The notes under the pieces were generated by a model. It was given only the letters and a program-made list of their open reading frames with translations, searched no databases and was not told the DNA's origin. Positions 35,070 to 45,030 of a DNA stretch of 64,000 nt are shown here, in pieces. Location: assembly GCF_000337455.1 (NCBI RefSeq), contig NZ_AOIU01000013.1, positions 124,001 to 188,000 of the forward strand, in the 5' to 3' direction. This stretch comes from Halosimplex carlsbadense 2-9-1 (lineage in GTDB: Archaea > Halobacteriota > Halobacteria > Halobacteriales > Haloarculaceae). Made by a program: the position numbers and the translations under genes. Numbering within the stretch: the first letter of the stretch is position 1; every line of letters begins with the position of its first letter.

Positions 35070-36097
35070 CCGTTAGAAATGATTGCTCAACTTGGGGACA
35101 CTGATCGAGAACAGTCTCGATCGCCGCCGTGAGTTCGTCGAGTGAATCGACGAGCTAGTTTTCAGACCGTCTTACTGTTCTTTTCGACACTTTCAGGTAG
35201 GATCGGGCCCCGGTGAGTACGCAGAGAGCGTGACGAAGGAAGACTTCTCATGGAACGACATGTCCGTGACGGCCGGTACCTGGAAATACGACGCAGTATC
35301 AAGTAAACGAGAAAATATTTTCTGAACTCAAATCATAATTGGATTCTGAAATGTTTCGCGTAATCGATGGTGGCGTATTCACGAACCGTGGAAGCGTTCG
35401 CCGTCTTCGGTGAGTGCGCCGAGAAGACGCGTCCAACAGCGTTGGCGAGATCGTTTGGCGGGGCCCCGTACCACAGGGAACCCAAGCGGTACGCGCCTCG
35501 ACCTGCGCAGATTTCTCGTTTGATCGATGCGGACTATTTCGGCGTCCACCTCCACTCGCCCCGTTCGAGCGCGTCGTGGAACTGTTTTGGATCAGATCCA
35601 TCAGCTTCAGCGACGTTGTCGTGATACTTTTGATAGGTCAAGCCAGCTTCCTTCAGCAGCCGCCGACAACTGGGATAGGAGTACTCGACGCCGTAGGTGT
35701 CTTCGAGAAACTCCTGGACGAGCGCCGGCGTCCACGCCGGCGCGTCGATCCCGGCTTCTTCGGGCGGTTGATGGACGGTTCGTTCGAACTCTTCCTGCTG
35801 AGATTCCGAGAGCTTCCGATTCCTCCCGGATCGATGAGCATCAGAGACGGCTTGCGCAAGTGGTTCGTCCGTATCGAGTCGCATGAGCCAGCTGTAGATC
35901 GTTCGTCGCCCGGTGTCGTGCCACTCTGCGAGTTCGGTCTGTGTCACGCCGTTCTTGTACGCGATCGCCGCCAACAACCGCTGTGTCGGCTTGTTTCCAT
36001 CGACGTTGTCGAGGGCGTCTTGAAGTTCGTCGACGGAAATTTCGTCCAGGTGGTCCATCGATCGCGTCGATACTTTGTGTGCAGAAAATTCTAACGG
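35070..36097 (-). pseudogene. Decayed IS630-family element, copy C
   Basis: Both ends are recognisable: CCGTTAGAAAT at 35070-35080 and, reading inward, CCGTTAGAATT from 36097, giving an element of 1028 bp. The transposase starts at 36058 (MDHLDEISVDELQDALDNVD), is intact to about 35534, then continues in other frames: GALTEDGERFHGS, the catalytic LDTASYFQVPAVTD, SSFVTLSAYSP, DSLDELTAAIETVLDQ, and a terminal LSNHF with TAA at 35073. Frame shifts and stops make it inactive. It marks the right border of the accessory region. Confidence 0.87.
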
Positions 36098-36393
36098 TAT
36101 CCGAGGCAGATACAACCGGATTCGGGAGCGTCGAAATATTCCCAGAGCCGAGTCCCTCACAGCAGTGCGTTCACTCGAAGCCACTCGGCCGCACCCGGAT
36201 CTAAAAAGTAGCCCCTTGGGGAGTCCGTCTTCGGTTCCCCTGTCCGGGCCGAATCCAGGGTCTATCTCTCCCAGAGAGTGGTAGACTCGATATCACAAGC
36301 GAGCGGTAGAGCGGGGTAGGCCACGAGGATCCCGGATCTCGACGCTGGGAATTGCCCCAAACACCTTTTTAGTCTCTCGAGAGTGCTCGTACT
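36098..36393. other. Intergenic before the histidine kinase
   Basis: About 300 bases with no gene. A weak TATA-like CTTTTTAGTC near 36366 lies about 25 bases before the kinase start. Confidence 0.4.
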
Positions 36394-39366
36394 ATGTCTC
36401 ACTTCGGGGCGTCCCGCGCTGGCGATTCGAAGGACGCCCGGATCCGCGTGCTTCACGTCGACGACGAGCCGGACTTCGCCGATATGGCTGCGACGTTCGT
36501 CGAACGCGAGGACGAGCGGTTCGTCGTCGAGACGGCGGCGAGTGCCAGTGAGGGGTTGGAACGACTCGCCGACGAGCCGTTCGACTGTATCGTCTCCGAT
36601 TACGAGATGCCGGGACGAGACGGGATCGCGCTCCTCGAAGCTATCCGTGCGGAGTACCCGGAACTGCCGTTCATTCTCTACACCGGGAAGGGGAGCGAGG
36701 AGGTGGCGAGCGAGGCGATCTCGGCCGGTGTGACCGATTACCTGCAGAAGGCGACCGGCACCAGCCAGTACGCGGTCCTAGCGAATCGCATCGCGAACGC
36801 CGTCGAGCAGTATCGGTCGAAGCGCGAACTCGAAGCGAGTCGCGAGCGACTGTCGCTGTTTTTCCACCAGTCACCGCTCGGAGTCATCGAGTGGAACGAG
36901 GACGGCGAGGTCGCCCGCGTCAACGAGAAAGCCGAGAAGATCCTCGGGTACGCCGAGGCCGACCTGGTCGGCGACTCCTGGGAGACGATAGTTCCCGAGT
37001 CCGACCGCGAACAGGTTGCGGCCGTCGTTTCGAGCCTGTTAGCGGCCGATGACGGCTACCACAGCATCAACGGGAACGTCCGCGAGGACGGCGAGCGGAT
37101 CGTCTGTGAGTGGCACAACCGAGTCGTCACCGACGACTCCGGAGAGACGGTCGCGATCTTCTCACAGTTCCGGGATATCACGGACCGGAAAGGAGGTCAA
37201 GCGGACGGCGAACTCGAGACTCGGGCGATGAACGAAGCACCGGTCGGCATCACGATCGCGGACCCTACCCGTGACGATAACCCGATCGTGTACGCCAACG
37301 AGCGGTTCGAACAGCTCACGGGCTACGACGAAGCCGAGGTTCTCGGTCGGAACTGTCGGTTCCTGCAGGGAGCGGACACTGCTGGTGAGCCGGTGGCGGC
37401 GATGCGGTCGGCGATCGACGCCGGCGAACCGGTCACTGTCGAACTGCGGAACTATCGAAAGGACGGAACCGAGTTCTGGAATCGCGTCTCGATCGCCCCC
37501 GTTCGGTCTGCCGAGGGTACGATCACGAACTACGTCGGGTTTCAGCGGGACGTGACCGCCGAGAACGAACGCGAGCGCCGACTCGAACGGAACGAGCGGC
37601 GCTACCGGGCCGTGTTCAACGACCCGAACATCCTCGTCGGGTTACTCGACACCGACGGGACAGTCCTCGATATCAACGACACCGCGATGGAGTACGTGGC
37701 TGGCACGCGCGAGTCGGTCACCGGCCAGCCGTTCTGGGCGACGCCGTGGTTCGACCACTCCGAGGCCGTCCAGCGAGACGTCAGAGAATGGGTCGAGCGC
37801 GCGGTAGACGGGGAGTACGTCGAGTTCGAGGCGGATCTCGTGCGTTCGAACGGTGTGCCTTACACGGTCGAGGGCGTCTTCAGACCGGTGACGGACGACG
37901 ACGGCGAGGTCGTCTCGCTGCTCGTCTCCGACCGTGACGTCACGGAACGCAAAGCGCGCGAGCGCGAACTCCAGCAGTACGAGTCGTATCTCGAGGGGTC
38001 GTCGGACATCATCACGGTTCTCGACGAGTCCGGCACGGTCACGTACCAGAGTCCCGCGGTCGAGCGGATTCTGGGGTACGACGCGGACGCACTCGTCGGG
38101 CAACACGGGTTCGACTACGTCCACCCGGACGACGAGGAGCGGACGTTCGAGGCGTTCGCCGACCTCGTCGCCGAGCCGGAGTCGACGGTGACCGTCGAGT
38201 GCCGGTTCAGGACTGCCGACGACGAGTGGCGCTGGCTCGAGATCCGAGGGCGGAATCGGCTCGACCACGACGCGATCGAGGGGGTCGTGACGAACAACCG
38301 GGACATCACCGAGCGGATAGCGCGCGAGCGGGAACTCGAAGCGACGAACGCGTTGCTGTCGACGCTCGTTGAGACGCTTCCCGTCGGGATCCTCGTCGAA
38401 GACGAGTCACGGAACGTCCTGACGGTCAACGAACGGCTGCTCGAACTGTTCGACGGCCCCACGTTCCCGGAGCCGGTGACCGGGGCAGACTGCGAGCAGC
38501 TGGCCGCGGATCTCGGCGAGACGTTCGTCGAATCGGAGCGGTTCGTGGCGCGGATCGCCGACCTCGTGGGCCGACGCGAATCCGTTCGCGACGAAGAGCT
38601 GTCGCTGCGGGACGGCCGCACGTTCGCTCGCAGTTACGAGCCGATCGAGCTCACGGACGGCGTCGGCCATCTGTGGGTGTATCGCGACATCACAGACCGG
38701 AGAGACCGCGAGCAGGCGCTCACGCGGGAACGAGACCGACTCGACGAGTTCGCCAGCGTCGTCAGTCACGACCTCCGCAACCCGCTGAACGTCGCCCAGG
38801 GTCGGCTGGAGTTCGTTCGCGAGGAGTGCGATAGCGACCACATCGAGACGATCGCCACTGCGTTGCATCGGATCGAGCGTATCACTGCGGACGTGCTCTG
38901 GCTGGCCCGCGGCGGGCGAGATATCGGGGCACTGCATGCTGTCGTACTCGAAGCCGCCGTCGACGGCTCGTGGGAACTCGTGGCCGACGACGCGGCCCGC
39001 GCCGAGTTACGGTACGCGAGCGACGACGGTCCGCTACCGACGATCGAGGCGGACGACGACCGACTGTATCAACTGCTGGAAAACCTCCTCAGAAACGCGC
39101 TCGAACACGGCGGCGAGGACGTGGTCGTCACTGTCGGCGCGCTCGAAGACGGCTTCTATATCGAAGACGACGGGCCTGGCATCCCCGAGGCCGAACGTGC
39201 GGACGTGTTCGACGCGGGGTACTCGACGAAGGAAGCGGGCACCGGCTTCGGACTGAGCATCGTCGAGCAGATCGCCGACGCACACGGGTGGGAGATACGC
39301 GTCACTGAGAGTGTAGAAGGCGGCGCACGCTTCGAGATCACGGGTGTCGAATTCGCCGTGGAGTAG
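36394..39366 (+). CDS. Hybrid sensor histidine kinase: receiver, PAS/LOV repeats, HisKA, HATPase
   Basis: This 990-residue soluble sensor kinase has, in order, a receiver domain (residues 17-125; VLHVDDEPDF, phospho-acceptor Asp69 in VSDYEMPGRDG), a PAS domain (about 150-265), a LOV-like PAS (280-400) with the flavin-binding motif GRNCRFLQG whose Cys321 is the photoadduct position, three further PAS domains (about 405-780), a HisKA domain with His792 in VVSHDLRNPLN, and a HATPase domain (LLENLLRNALEHGG, DDGPGIPEAERADVF). The receiver at the N-terminus is common in haloarchaeal kinases. No membrane segment is seen. It could sense blue light or redox through the LOV domain. Confidence 0.9.
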   Translation: MSHFGASRAGDSKDARIRVLHVDDEPDFADMAATFVEREDERFVVETAASASEGLERLADEPFDCIVSDYEMPGRDGIALLEAIRAEYPELPFILYTGKGSEEVASEAISAGVTDYLQKATGTSQYAVLANRIANAVEQYRSKRELEASRERLSLFFHQSPLGVIEWNEDGEVARVNEKAEKILGYAEADLVGDSWETIVPESDREQVAAVVSSLLAADDGYHSINGNVREDGERIVCEWHNRVVTDDSGETVAIFSQFRDITDRKGGQADGELETRAMNEAPVGITIADPTRDDNPIVYANERFEQLTGYDEAEVLGRNCRFLQGADTAGEPVAAMRSAIDAGEPVTVELRNYRKDGTEFWNRVSIAPVRSAEGTITNYVGFQRDVTAENERERRLERNERRYRAVFNDPNILVGLLDTDGTVLDINDTAMEYVAGTRESVTGQPFWATPWFDHSEAVQRDVREWVERAVDGEYVEFEADLVRSNGVPYTVEGVFRPVTDDDGEVVSLLVSDRDVTERKARERELQQYESYLEGSSDIITVLDESGTVTYQSPAVERILGYDADALVGQHGFDYVHPDDEERTFEAFADLVAEPESTVTVECRFRTADDEWRWLEIRGRNRLDHDAIEGVVTNNRDITERIARERELEATNALLSTLVETLPVGILVEDESRNVLTVNERLLELFDGPTFPEPVTGADCEQLAADLGETFVESERFVARIADLVGRRESVRDEELSLRDGRTFARSYEPIELTDGVGHLWVYRDITDRRDREQALTRERDRLDEFASVVSHDLRNPLNVAQGRLEFVREECDSDHIETIATALHRIERITADVLWLARGGRDIGALHAVVLEAAVDGSWELVADDAARAELRYASDDGPLPTIEADDDRLYQLLENLLRNALEHGGEDVVVTVGALEDGFYIEDDGPGIPEAERADVFDAGYSTKEAGTGFGLSIVEQIADAHGWEIRVTESVEGGARFEITGVEFAVE

Positions 39367-39517
39367 CTCGGTTCTCTCAGGACCGTCCGAGCAATTGTCG
39401 TGGAATGCAAAGGAGAGTCGGCGTGCTGTTCGCCGAACTCGCGCTGGAAGTGTCTGTCGTCGCCATCGAAAGCCAGCGCGAGGCGTCGTTGTCAGCTACC
39501 CACCTCTCAGAGGGTGA

Positions 39518-40175
39518 CAAAATACACGTCGTCGCGGATACCGACTCCGAGGACTCGGACCGGAGCTCCGCGAACAGCGGGACGACGAACGGTGGCAACG
39601 GTACTATGACTACTCGTTCGTCGGTGGGTGCCTTCTCGTACCGCTGCTGTTCGGGACGCTCGCCGGCCGCTGGTTGTTCGACGTGGCGACGCTGTCGCTG
39701 CCGGCGCTGCTGACCGGCGTCGGTCTGGTCGCGGTCTCGGTCGTCACGGGCGCGGCGTTCCTAGGGGCAAAGAGCGAGCCGACTGTCGCGTCGGACCTGC
39801 GTCGGTACGGGGTCGCCGCGACGCTGGCGTACCTGGCTGTGGTGGTCGGTCTGCTGGGAACCGTCGTGCTGACCGACGCCGGCGGCGCCGCCGACACGAT
39901 CCGCTCGGTGCCCGCGGCAGCGGTCGTCCTCCTGTCGGTCGTCGCGGGGTTGGGCGGGAGCGCGCTGGCCGGACGCGGCGAGTACCGCGCCTGCTGGCGA
40001 GTACGCTGGCGCTTCCAGCGCTGTTGCGTGCTCGTCGCACTTCTGCTGTATCCGATGGCCACCCGCCGTCCGGGCTGACTGTCAGGGCGGCGGTCGTCTC
40101 GCCGCTGACGCTGAATCTGGTGACCGTGCTCGGACTTCCCGTCCTCTTGCTGGTGCTGTGGTATTTTAAGCTCCC
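39518..40175 (+). pseudogene. Possibly broken small membrane-protein gene
   Basis: One frame reads RDDERWQRYYDYSFVGGCLL, LLFGTLAGRWLFDVATLSLP and ALLTGVGLVAVSVVTGAAFL, with three or four membrane segments to 40078. It has no ATG or GTG before the hydrophobic part; the only usable start is a TTG at 39674. Beyond 40000 another frame carries SPLTLNLVTVLGLPVLLLVL, also a membrane segment. A gene with a lost start and a frameshift near 40000 would explain both. The family is not recognised. Confidence 0.35.
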
Positions 40176-40253
40176 CTACGGCGTGTTTAGCGCCCCGATC
40201 GAACGTGAGGGCTACGGGGAGGACCCACTGGCCGTGAAGGGGTCGATCGGGAA

Positions 40254-40532
40254 TTATCGCTGCATGTACAGCGAGTACATGATGATCGCCAGCCCGACCG
40301 CGAGGAAGACGCTGTTGAGGAGGACCCCGGTCTCGAACGGGACGCCGAAGAACTGGTTCGCGGCCCCGGAGACGAGCGCGCCGAGCGTGATCACGCCGAA
40401 GCCGGCGCCGAGCGCCCGCAGCGACGGGTCGCCCGCCCGACGGTAGGCGCGATAGGCGATGACCGTGATGGCGCCGCCCAGCAGGAGGACGACGGATTTG
40501 ACGACGGCGATGGCGACCGCCACCTCGTTCAT
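40254..40532 (-). CDS. Small DUF7521-type membrane protein
   Basis: A 92-residue protein with about three membrane segments (AVVKSVVLLLGGAITVIAYR, GFGVITLGALVSGAANQFFG, VLLNSVFLAVGLAIIMYSLY). Small proteins of this type occur in haloarchaea immediately after a winged-helix gene, as here, with a 4-base ATGA-type overlap. It may act with that regulator, for example as a membrane sensor, but this is inference. Confidence 0.75.
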   Translation of the reverse strand: MNEVAVAIAVVKSVVLLLGGAITVIAYRAYRRAGDPSLRALGAGFGVITLGALVSGAANQFFGVPFETGVLLNSVFLAVGLAIIMYSLYMQR

Positions 40533-40906
40533 AGCTCGTCCCCCATCGCGGACCAGATGTCCGCGAGCCGTTCGTCGGCGCTCCGGGAGGGGCGGTCGAC
40601 GGCGACCGAGAAGGAGTCGTCGTCCTCGATGGCGATCAGCACGTTGTCGAAATCGCGGGCGTACGTCGTCGTCCGCCCGCCTTCCGGATGGATGGTATCG
40701 CGCTCGCGGAGGAGAGCCGCCGAACCGAGGCGGTCGAGCTTGCGGTACAGCGTCGATTTCGGGATGTCACAGGCGTCGATGAGTTCGGTCGCGGTCATGG
40801 GTTCGGCGGTCTCCTGGAGGATCGCTCGACAGTCGGGATCGTTCAGCGCTTCGAGCACGGCCGTCAGCGAGGTGTCGTCCGGCGCCGGCGCTGACTCCTC
40901 CGCCAT
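40529..40906 (-). CDS. Winged helix-turn-helix regulator
   Basis: A 125-residue protein with an ArsR-like winged helix: ALNDPDCRAILQETAEPMTA, TELIDACDIPKSTLYRKLDR with the recognition helix near residues 45-58, and the wing LLRERDTIHPEGGRTTTYAR. It overlaps the small membrane-protein gene by 4 bases, so the two are co-translated. The ligand is unknown. Confidence 0.85.
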   Translation of the reverse strand: MAEESAPAPDDTSLTAVLEALNDPDCRAILQETAEPMTATELIDACDIPKSTLYRKLDRLGSAALLRERDTIHPEGGRTTTYARDFDNVLIAIEDDDSFSVAVDRPSRSADERLADIWSAMGDEL

Positions 40907-41043
40907 TAGTAGTAGTTGTGGACGCGATTGGATATGCTATCCGGTTGCATGCGAGTTCGGGTCGCGGGCTCGTCGAGCGCCGTTCGCGGCCGGCCGGTCG
41001 AGCGTGCGTCCGCGTCGTCCCGGTCGACCGCGCCGTCGACGAC

Positions 41044-42012
41044 TCATCCCTCGCGGTCGGCGTACACGTCGAGCAGCTCCTGGTATCGGTCGCGGATCGT
41101 CACCCGGCTCACGTCCGCGACGTCGCTCACGTCCGCCTGGGTGAGCGATTCGTTCACCAGCGTCGCCGCGGCGTAGACGGCCGCCGCGGCCAGGCCGGCC
41201 GGGCTCTTGCCGCTGTGGCGGTTGGCCCGTTTCGCGACCGCGAGCAGCTCGCCGGCTCGCCGTTCGGCCTCGTCGCTGAGGTCGAGGGCGGACGCGAACT
41301 GCGGGACGTACTTGGCCGGGTCCTCCGGCTCGATGGCGAGCCCGAGCTCGGTCTTGAGATAGCGATACGCCCGCTCGATGCGTTTCTGGGACACCCGACA
41401 GACGTCCGCGAACTCGGTCACCCGTCGGGGCGCCCCGTGCTGTCGCGTGGCCGCGTAGAGGGACGCCGTCGCCATCCCCTCGATGGAGCGGCCGGGGAGC
41501 AGTCCCTCCTCGACGGCCCGCCGATAGAGGACGCCGGCGGTTTCGCGAACCGAATCGGGGAGGGCGAGCGCCGAGGCCATGCGGTCGATCTCGCCGAACG
41601 CCTGTTTGAGGTTGCGCTCCTGGGCATCTTTCGTCCGGAACCGTTCGTCCCAGGTGCGCAATCGCTCCATCCGCGTCCGTTGGCGGTCCGAGAGGGGCGA
41701 CCCGTAGGCATCCTCGTTCTGCCAGCCGATGTTCGTGCTGAGCCCCTTGTCGTGCATGAGCTCGGTCATCGGTGCGCCGACCCGGCTCTTCTGCTCCCGG
41801 CCGTCGCCGCCGAAGTCGCGCCACTCGGGACCGCGGTCGATCTCGTCGGTCTCGACGACGAGTCCACACGCGTCACAGGTCGCTTCGCCGCTGGCCTCGT
41901 CGCGGGTGACCCGCCCGTCGCACTCCGGACACGACGCCTCGGCGGTCGACTCGTCGCGCGCCGCCGAGCGGCGCGTCCGTTCGGGGTCGGACTCGAATCT
42001 CGTCTGTGTCAT
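41044..42012 (-). CDS. tfb: Transcription initiation factor TFB
   Basis: A 322-residue archaeal TFIIB homologue. The N-terminal zinc ribbon has Cys pairs CPECDGRVTRDEASGEATCDACG (ligands in CPEC and CDAC, residues 24-45). The B-finger/linker (RGPEWRDFGGDGREQKSRVG) follows, then two cyclin-like repeats (about 125-210 and 220-310) with GLLPGRSIEGMATASLYAAT and SPAGLAAAAVYAA. The DNA-recognition helix is near TLVNESLTQADVSDVADVSR. Haloarchaea carry several TFBs with different promoter choice; this sequence alone does not tell which. Confidence 0.93.
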   Translation of the reverse strand: MTQTRFESDPERTRRSAARDESTAEASCPECDGRVTRDEASGEATCDACGLVVETDEIDRGPEWRDFGGDGREQKSRVGAPMTELMHDKGLSTNIGWQNEDAYGSPLSDRQRTRMERLRTWDERFRTKDAQERNLKQAFGEIDRMASALALPDSVRETAGVLYRRAVEEGLLPGRSIEGMATASLYAATRQHGAPRRVTEFADVCRVSQKRIERAYRYLKTELGLAIEPEDPAKYVPQFASALDLSDEAERRAGELLAVAKRANRHSGKSPAGLAAAAVYAAATLVNESLTQADVSDVADVSRVTIRDRYQELLDVYADREG

Positions 42013-42473
42013 TGTGGGGGACTCCAGGAACGGGACTGCGGTCTGTGTTCCCAGGTACCACCAATATCGGGGGTTTACAAAATGAGGATGCGGCGGCGTC
42101 CCAGCGACTGGGACACCACCGGTGTGTTATAGCCCTCGGGCGACGACGCCCCGGGATCGTCGGCTCTCTCGGTGCGGGTTCGCGCCCGTTGACCGCCGCG
42201 CCACGGGGCCGGCTTCAGTGGAAACTGATGGACACTCGCCACGAACCGTTCGTTTAGTCGGTAACTATCACCGGTCGAACTGCCGGACGTTGTGGCAACT
42301 ACTGGTTTCAGGCGGCATGCGGTACCGTGTGGCATGGGTGGATCCTTCGGGTCGAGAACCGAGCATCGGATCCGGACCGAACGCGGAGGGCCGGCGGGCG
42401 ACGCACGTCGTCGCTCACCGAGACCCTGCGGTCGGTCGGGAGCACGACTCCGGCGACGGGAGGTGTCGGGGCC
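42013..42473. other. Intergenic upstream region of TFB and vWA genes
   Basis: About 460 bases between divergent genes. Open frames on both strands here lack conserved features. An ATG at 42327 would add 49 residues to the vWA protein, but they are charged and Arg-rich, unlike a signal peptide. A GGAGGTG at 42458-42464 precedes the chosen GTG. Confidence 0.5.
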
Positions 42474-44939
42474 GTGAGTCGTGGTCGTCCGTTCGGGGGT
42501 CGGGAACCCCGGTATCGGCCGTCGGGGCGCGTACTCCGAGCGACGTTCGGTGTCGTACTCGTGGTCGGGAGCGTCGTCGCGCCGGTCGTCGCGACTCCGA
42601 TAGCCGAGTCGGACGGTGCCGACTCGTCGGGCGGGGAGGCCTTGGGGCCCAACGCAGCGAGCGAGTCCGCGGTCGAACGTTCCGGACCGGCGGGGCACCG
42701 CTCGGCTCGCCAGCAGACCGACGACGGGTCGGCCTCGAACGGGAGCCTCGACGTCACGGTCAGGCAGGTCGCTCGCCCGGAGTTCCCCGAGGTCACAGCG
42801 TACGTCAGCGTGCGAAACGAAAGCGGCGACCCCGTCACGGGTCTCACCGCCGACGACTTCGATATCGTCGAGGAAGGGACCAACCAGACGGTCGAGTCGG
42901 TCGAGCCCGCGACCGAGGTCCGGGGTTCGAACGTCAGCGCGGCGCTGGTGATCGACCGGAGCGGCAGCATGCGCGGGTCGAAGATCCGGGACGCCAGGGC
43001 CGCCGCGGGCCAGTTCGTCGACCAACTCGGCGCCGGCGACGAGGGGTTCGCTATCGACTTCGGGAGCCGGGTCGAGTTCACCCAGCGGTGGACGACCGAC
43101 ACTGACCGCCTCGGCAGCGCCATCGACGGGATCGACACCGGTGGGGGGACCGTACTCTGGCGTGCCGCGAGCGAGGGGATCGGAGAGGCGGGGTCGAGAG
43201 TCGGCCGGTCGGCCGTGATCGTCCTCACCGACGGGCGAAACACCGACCCGTCGAACGACGTGAGTGGCGCTATCGACGACGCGCGGGCGGCGGGCGTCCC
43301 GGTGTACACGATCGGATTGGGGCGAAACGTGAACGAGGGGAGCCTCCGGCGCCTCGCGCTGGAGACCGGCGGGAGCTACTACAGGTCGCCCAACAGCTCC
43401 CAGCTCGCGGCGATCTACGCGGACATCAGCGAGAGCCTCACCGCGGAGTACAGGGTCACCTACACGACGACCGACACGGCGACCGACGGGACGAACCGGA
43501 CGGTCGAGCTGTCCGCGGAGAGCGGCGGCGACGCCGGTTCGGGGACGGGGAGCTATCAGGCGCCGTGCGCGCCGTTGCCCGAGGCCGCCTTCGAGTACGC
43601 GCCGGGCGACCCCGTCGCGGGCCAGCCGGTCGAGTTCGACGCGAACGCGAGCGACCCGAACGGCGGCGAGATCGTCGCCTACCGCTGGGACTTCGACAAC
43701 GACGGCGTCGTCGACGCGGTCGGCCGGAACGTCACCCACAGCTACGCCAACGCCAGCACCTACAGCGTGCGACTCGCCGTCGAGAAGGGCTGTGGGGCCA
43801 GCGACGTCGGGACCGAAGCGATCGGGGTCGGGAGTCCCGACCCGATCCGGCCGGAGTCGGTCGACGACTTCGAGGACGGAGACGTCTCGGAGTACGTCCC
43901 CCTCGCAGGGTCGACGGACGCCTGGCGGCTGAACACGACTACGACCACCGAGGGGGGCAGTGCGCTGCAGTACGCGGGGAGCGCCGATCCCGCGGAGATC
44001 GCGTCGTTCAGCGGCCTCGACACCTATCCCGAGAAGGGGGACGTGCTTCGGTTCGATATCGGAACCTACGGGAGCTGGGACTTCCGAACGTCGTTCCAGT
44101 TCGGCCAGCAGCCCGACAGCGGGTTCAACAACCGATACGAGGTCGAACTCGAACCGCAGACGGACACGGTCCGCCTGCAGTACGACCCGCCCAACGAGTC
44201 CGACCGGACGCTCGGCGCGACCGACGTCGACCTCCAGCGGAACAGGTTCTACACGGTCGAAGTCGACTGGGCCGCGTCGACCGACGATATCGCTCTCAGA
44301 GTTTACGAAGCGCCGATAGCGAACGCGAGCGCGCCGCTCGGAACGATCCGAGCGCCCGAGCCACAGGGAGCACCGACGAGCGGTGGTATCGGCTTCTTCG
44401 GTCACGGGGAGGGGGACCGCTGGATCTACGACGACGTTCGCGTACTCGACCCGTCGGAGATCCGTTCCCCGCGGAAGTCGCTGATCGAGATCGTCGCGAG
44501 CGAGCAGGGCGAGTACGAGTACGAGATCGTCGTCGACGGCACCGCCGAGAAAGCGAACGCCTCCCGGCGAGTGAAAGCCGAGGCGAACGACGAGATCAGG
44601 CGGACCGACGACGGGCGGACGGTCATCGACGGGTTCACCGGCAACGCCGGGTACGGCGACGCCTACAGGTTCGAGGGGACGATCGAGAACTTCACTCGGA
44701 TCTCGGTGGAGACGAACGTGACGATCCGGATCAACGGCACCGAGGTGTCGGCCGACGACCTCGCGGACGACGGCTCCCGGTCGCTGGATCCTCCCGGAGT
44801 TCGGTCGGCCTCGACGGGTGGGACCGCCGGCGGTCCGCCGGCCGTAACGGGTCTGTGGTCGGTCGAGACGGCTGCCGAGACGGCGACCGCGGTACCGATA
44901 CCCGGGCCGACCCGAATCGAGCGGCCGAGCGGGGCGTAG
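42474..44939 (+). CDS. Secreted or surface protein with vWA, PKD and lectin-like domains
   Basis: An 821-residue exported protein. A signal-like segment (RATFGVVLVVGSVVAPVVA) lies near residues 20-40. A von Willebrand A domain at about 100-300 has the metal-binding MIDAS start DRSGSMRGS at residue 161 and VIVLTDGRNTD further on. A PKD domain (about 370-440) reads FDANASDPNGGEIVAYRWDF and NVTHSYANASTYSVRLAV. A concanavalin-like domain (about 465-660) begins DDFEDGDVSEYVPL, and a last beta-rich domain at 668-770 starts KSLIEIVASEQGEYEY. The GTG start with the strong GGAGGTG was preferred because it puts the signal at the N-terminus. No C-terminal membrane anchor is obvious. It is probably an adhesion or surface-assembly protein. 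Confidence 0.8.
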   Translation: MSRGRPFGGREPRYRPSGRVLRATFGVVLVVGSVVAPVVATPIAESDGADSSGGEALGPNAASESAVERSGPAGHRSARQQTDDGSASNGSLDVTVRQVARPEFPEVTAYVSVRNESGDPVTGLTADDFDIVEEGTNQTVESVEPATEVRGSNVSAALVIDRSGSMRGSKIRDARAAAGQFVDQLGAGDEGFAIDFGSRVEFTQRWTTDTDRLGSAIDGIDTGGGTVLWRAASEGIGEAGSRVGRSAVIVLTDGRNTDPSNDVSGAIDDARAAGVPVYTIGLGRNVNEGSLRRLALETGGSYYRSPNSSQLAAIYADISESLTAEYRVTYTTTDTATDGTNRTVELSAESGGDAGSGTGSYQAPCAPLPEAAFEYAPGDPVAGQPVEFDANASDPNGGEIVAYRWDFDNDGVVDAVGRNVTHSYANASTYSVRLAVEKGCGASDVGTEAIGVGSPDPIRPESVDDFEDGDVSEYVPLAGSTDAWRLNTTTTTEGGSALQYAGSADPAEIASFSGLDTYPEKGDVLRFDIGTYGSWDFRTSFQFGQQPDSGFNNRYEVELEPQTDTVRLQYDPPNESDRTLGATDVDLQRNRFYTVEVDWAASTDDIALRVYEAPIANASAPLGTIRAPEPQGAPTSGGIGFFGHGEGDRWIYDDVRVLDPSEIRSPRKSLIEIVASEQGEYEYEIVVDGTAEKANASRRVKAEANDEIRRTDDGRTVIDGFTGNAGYGDAYRFEGTIENFTRISVETNVTIRINGTEVSADDLADDGSRSLDPPGVRSASTGGTAGGPPAVTGLWSVETAAETATAVPIPGPTRIERPSGA

Positions 44940-45030
44940 TGCGCCTCGCCGTCAGCCGACCGGGCGCTGGAATCCGTCCGAGGATCGCCGCGAGCCGAAC
45001 CGTTTTCCGCCGCCATCCCACAGCGGGGGT

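Noticed and set aside
35195-35300. Plus-strand peptide GEYAESVTKEDFSWNDMSV, first thought to be a gene relic
   Set aside because: The opposite strand reads LDTASYFQVPAVTD, the catalytic block of the IS630 transposase, which explains the sequence.
42075-44405. Very long open frame on the minus strand (776 codons)
   Set aside because: It lies opposite the vWA/PKD protein gene and its translation is Arg/Val-rich without any domain; long antisense frames are usual in GC-rich halophile DNA.
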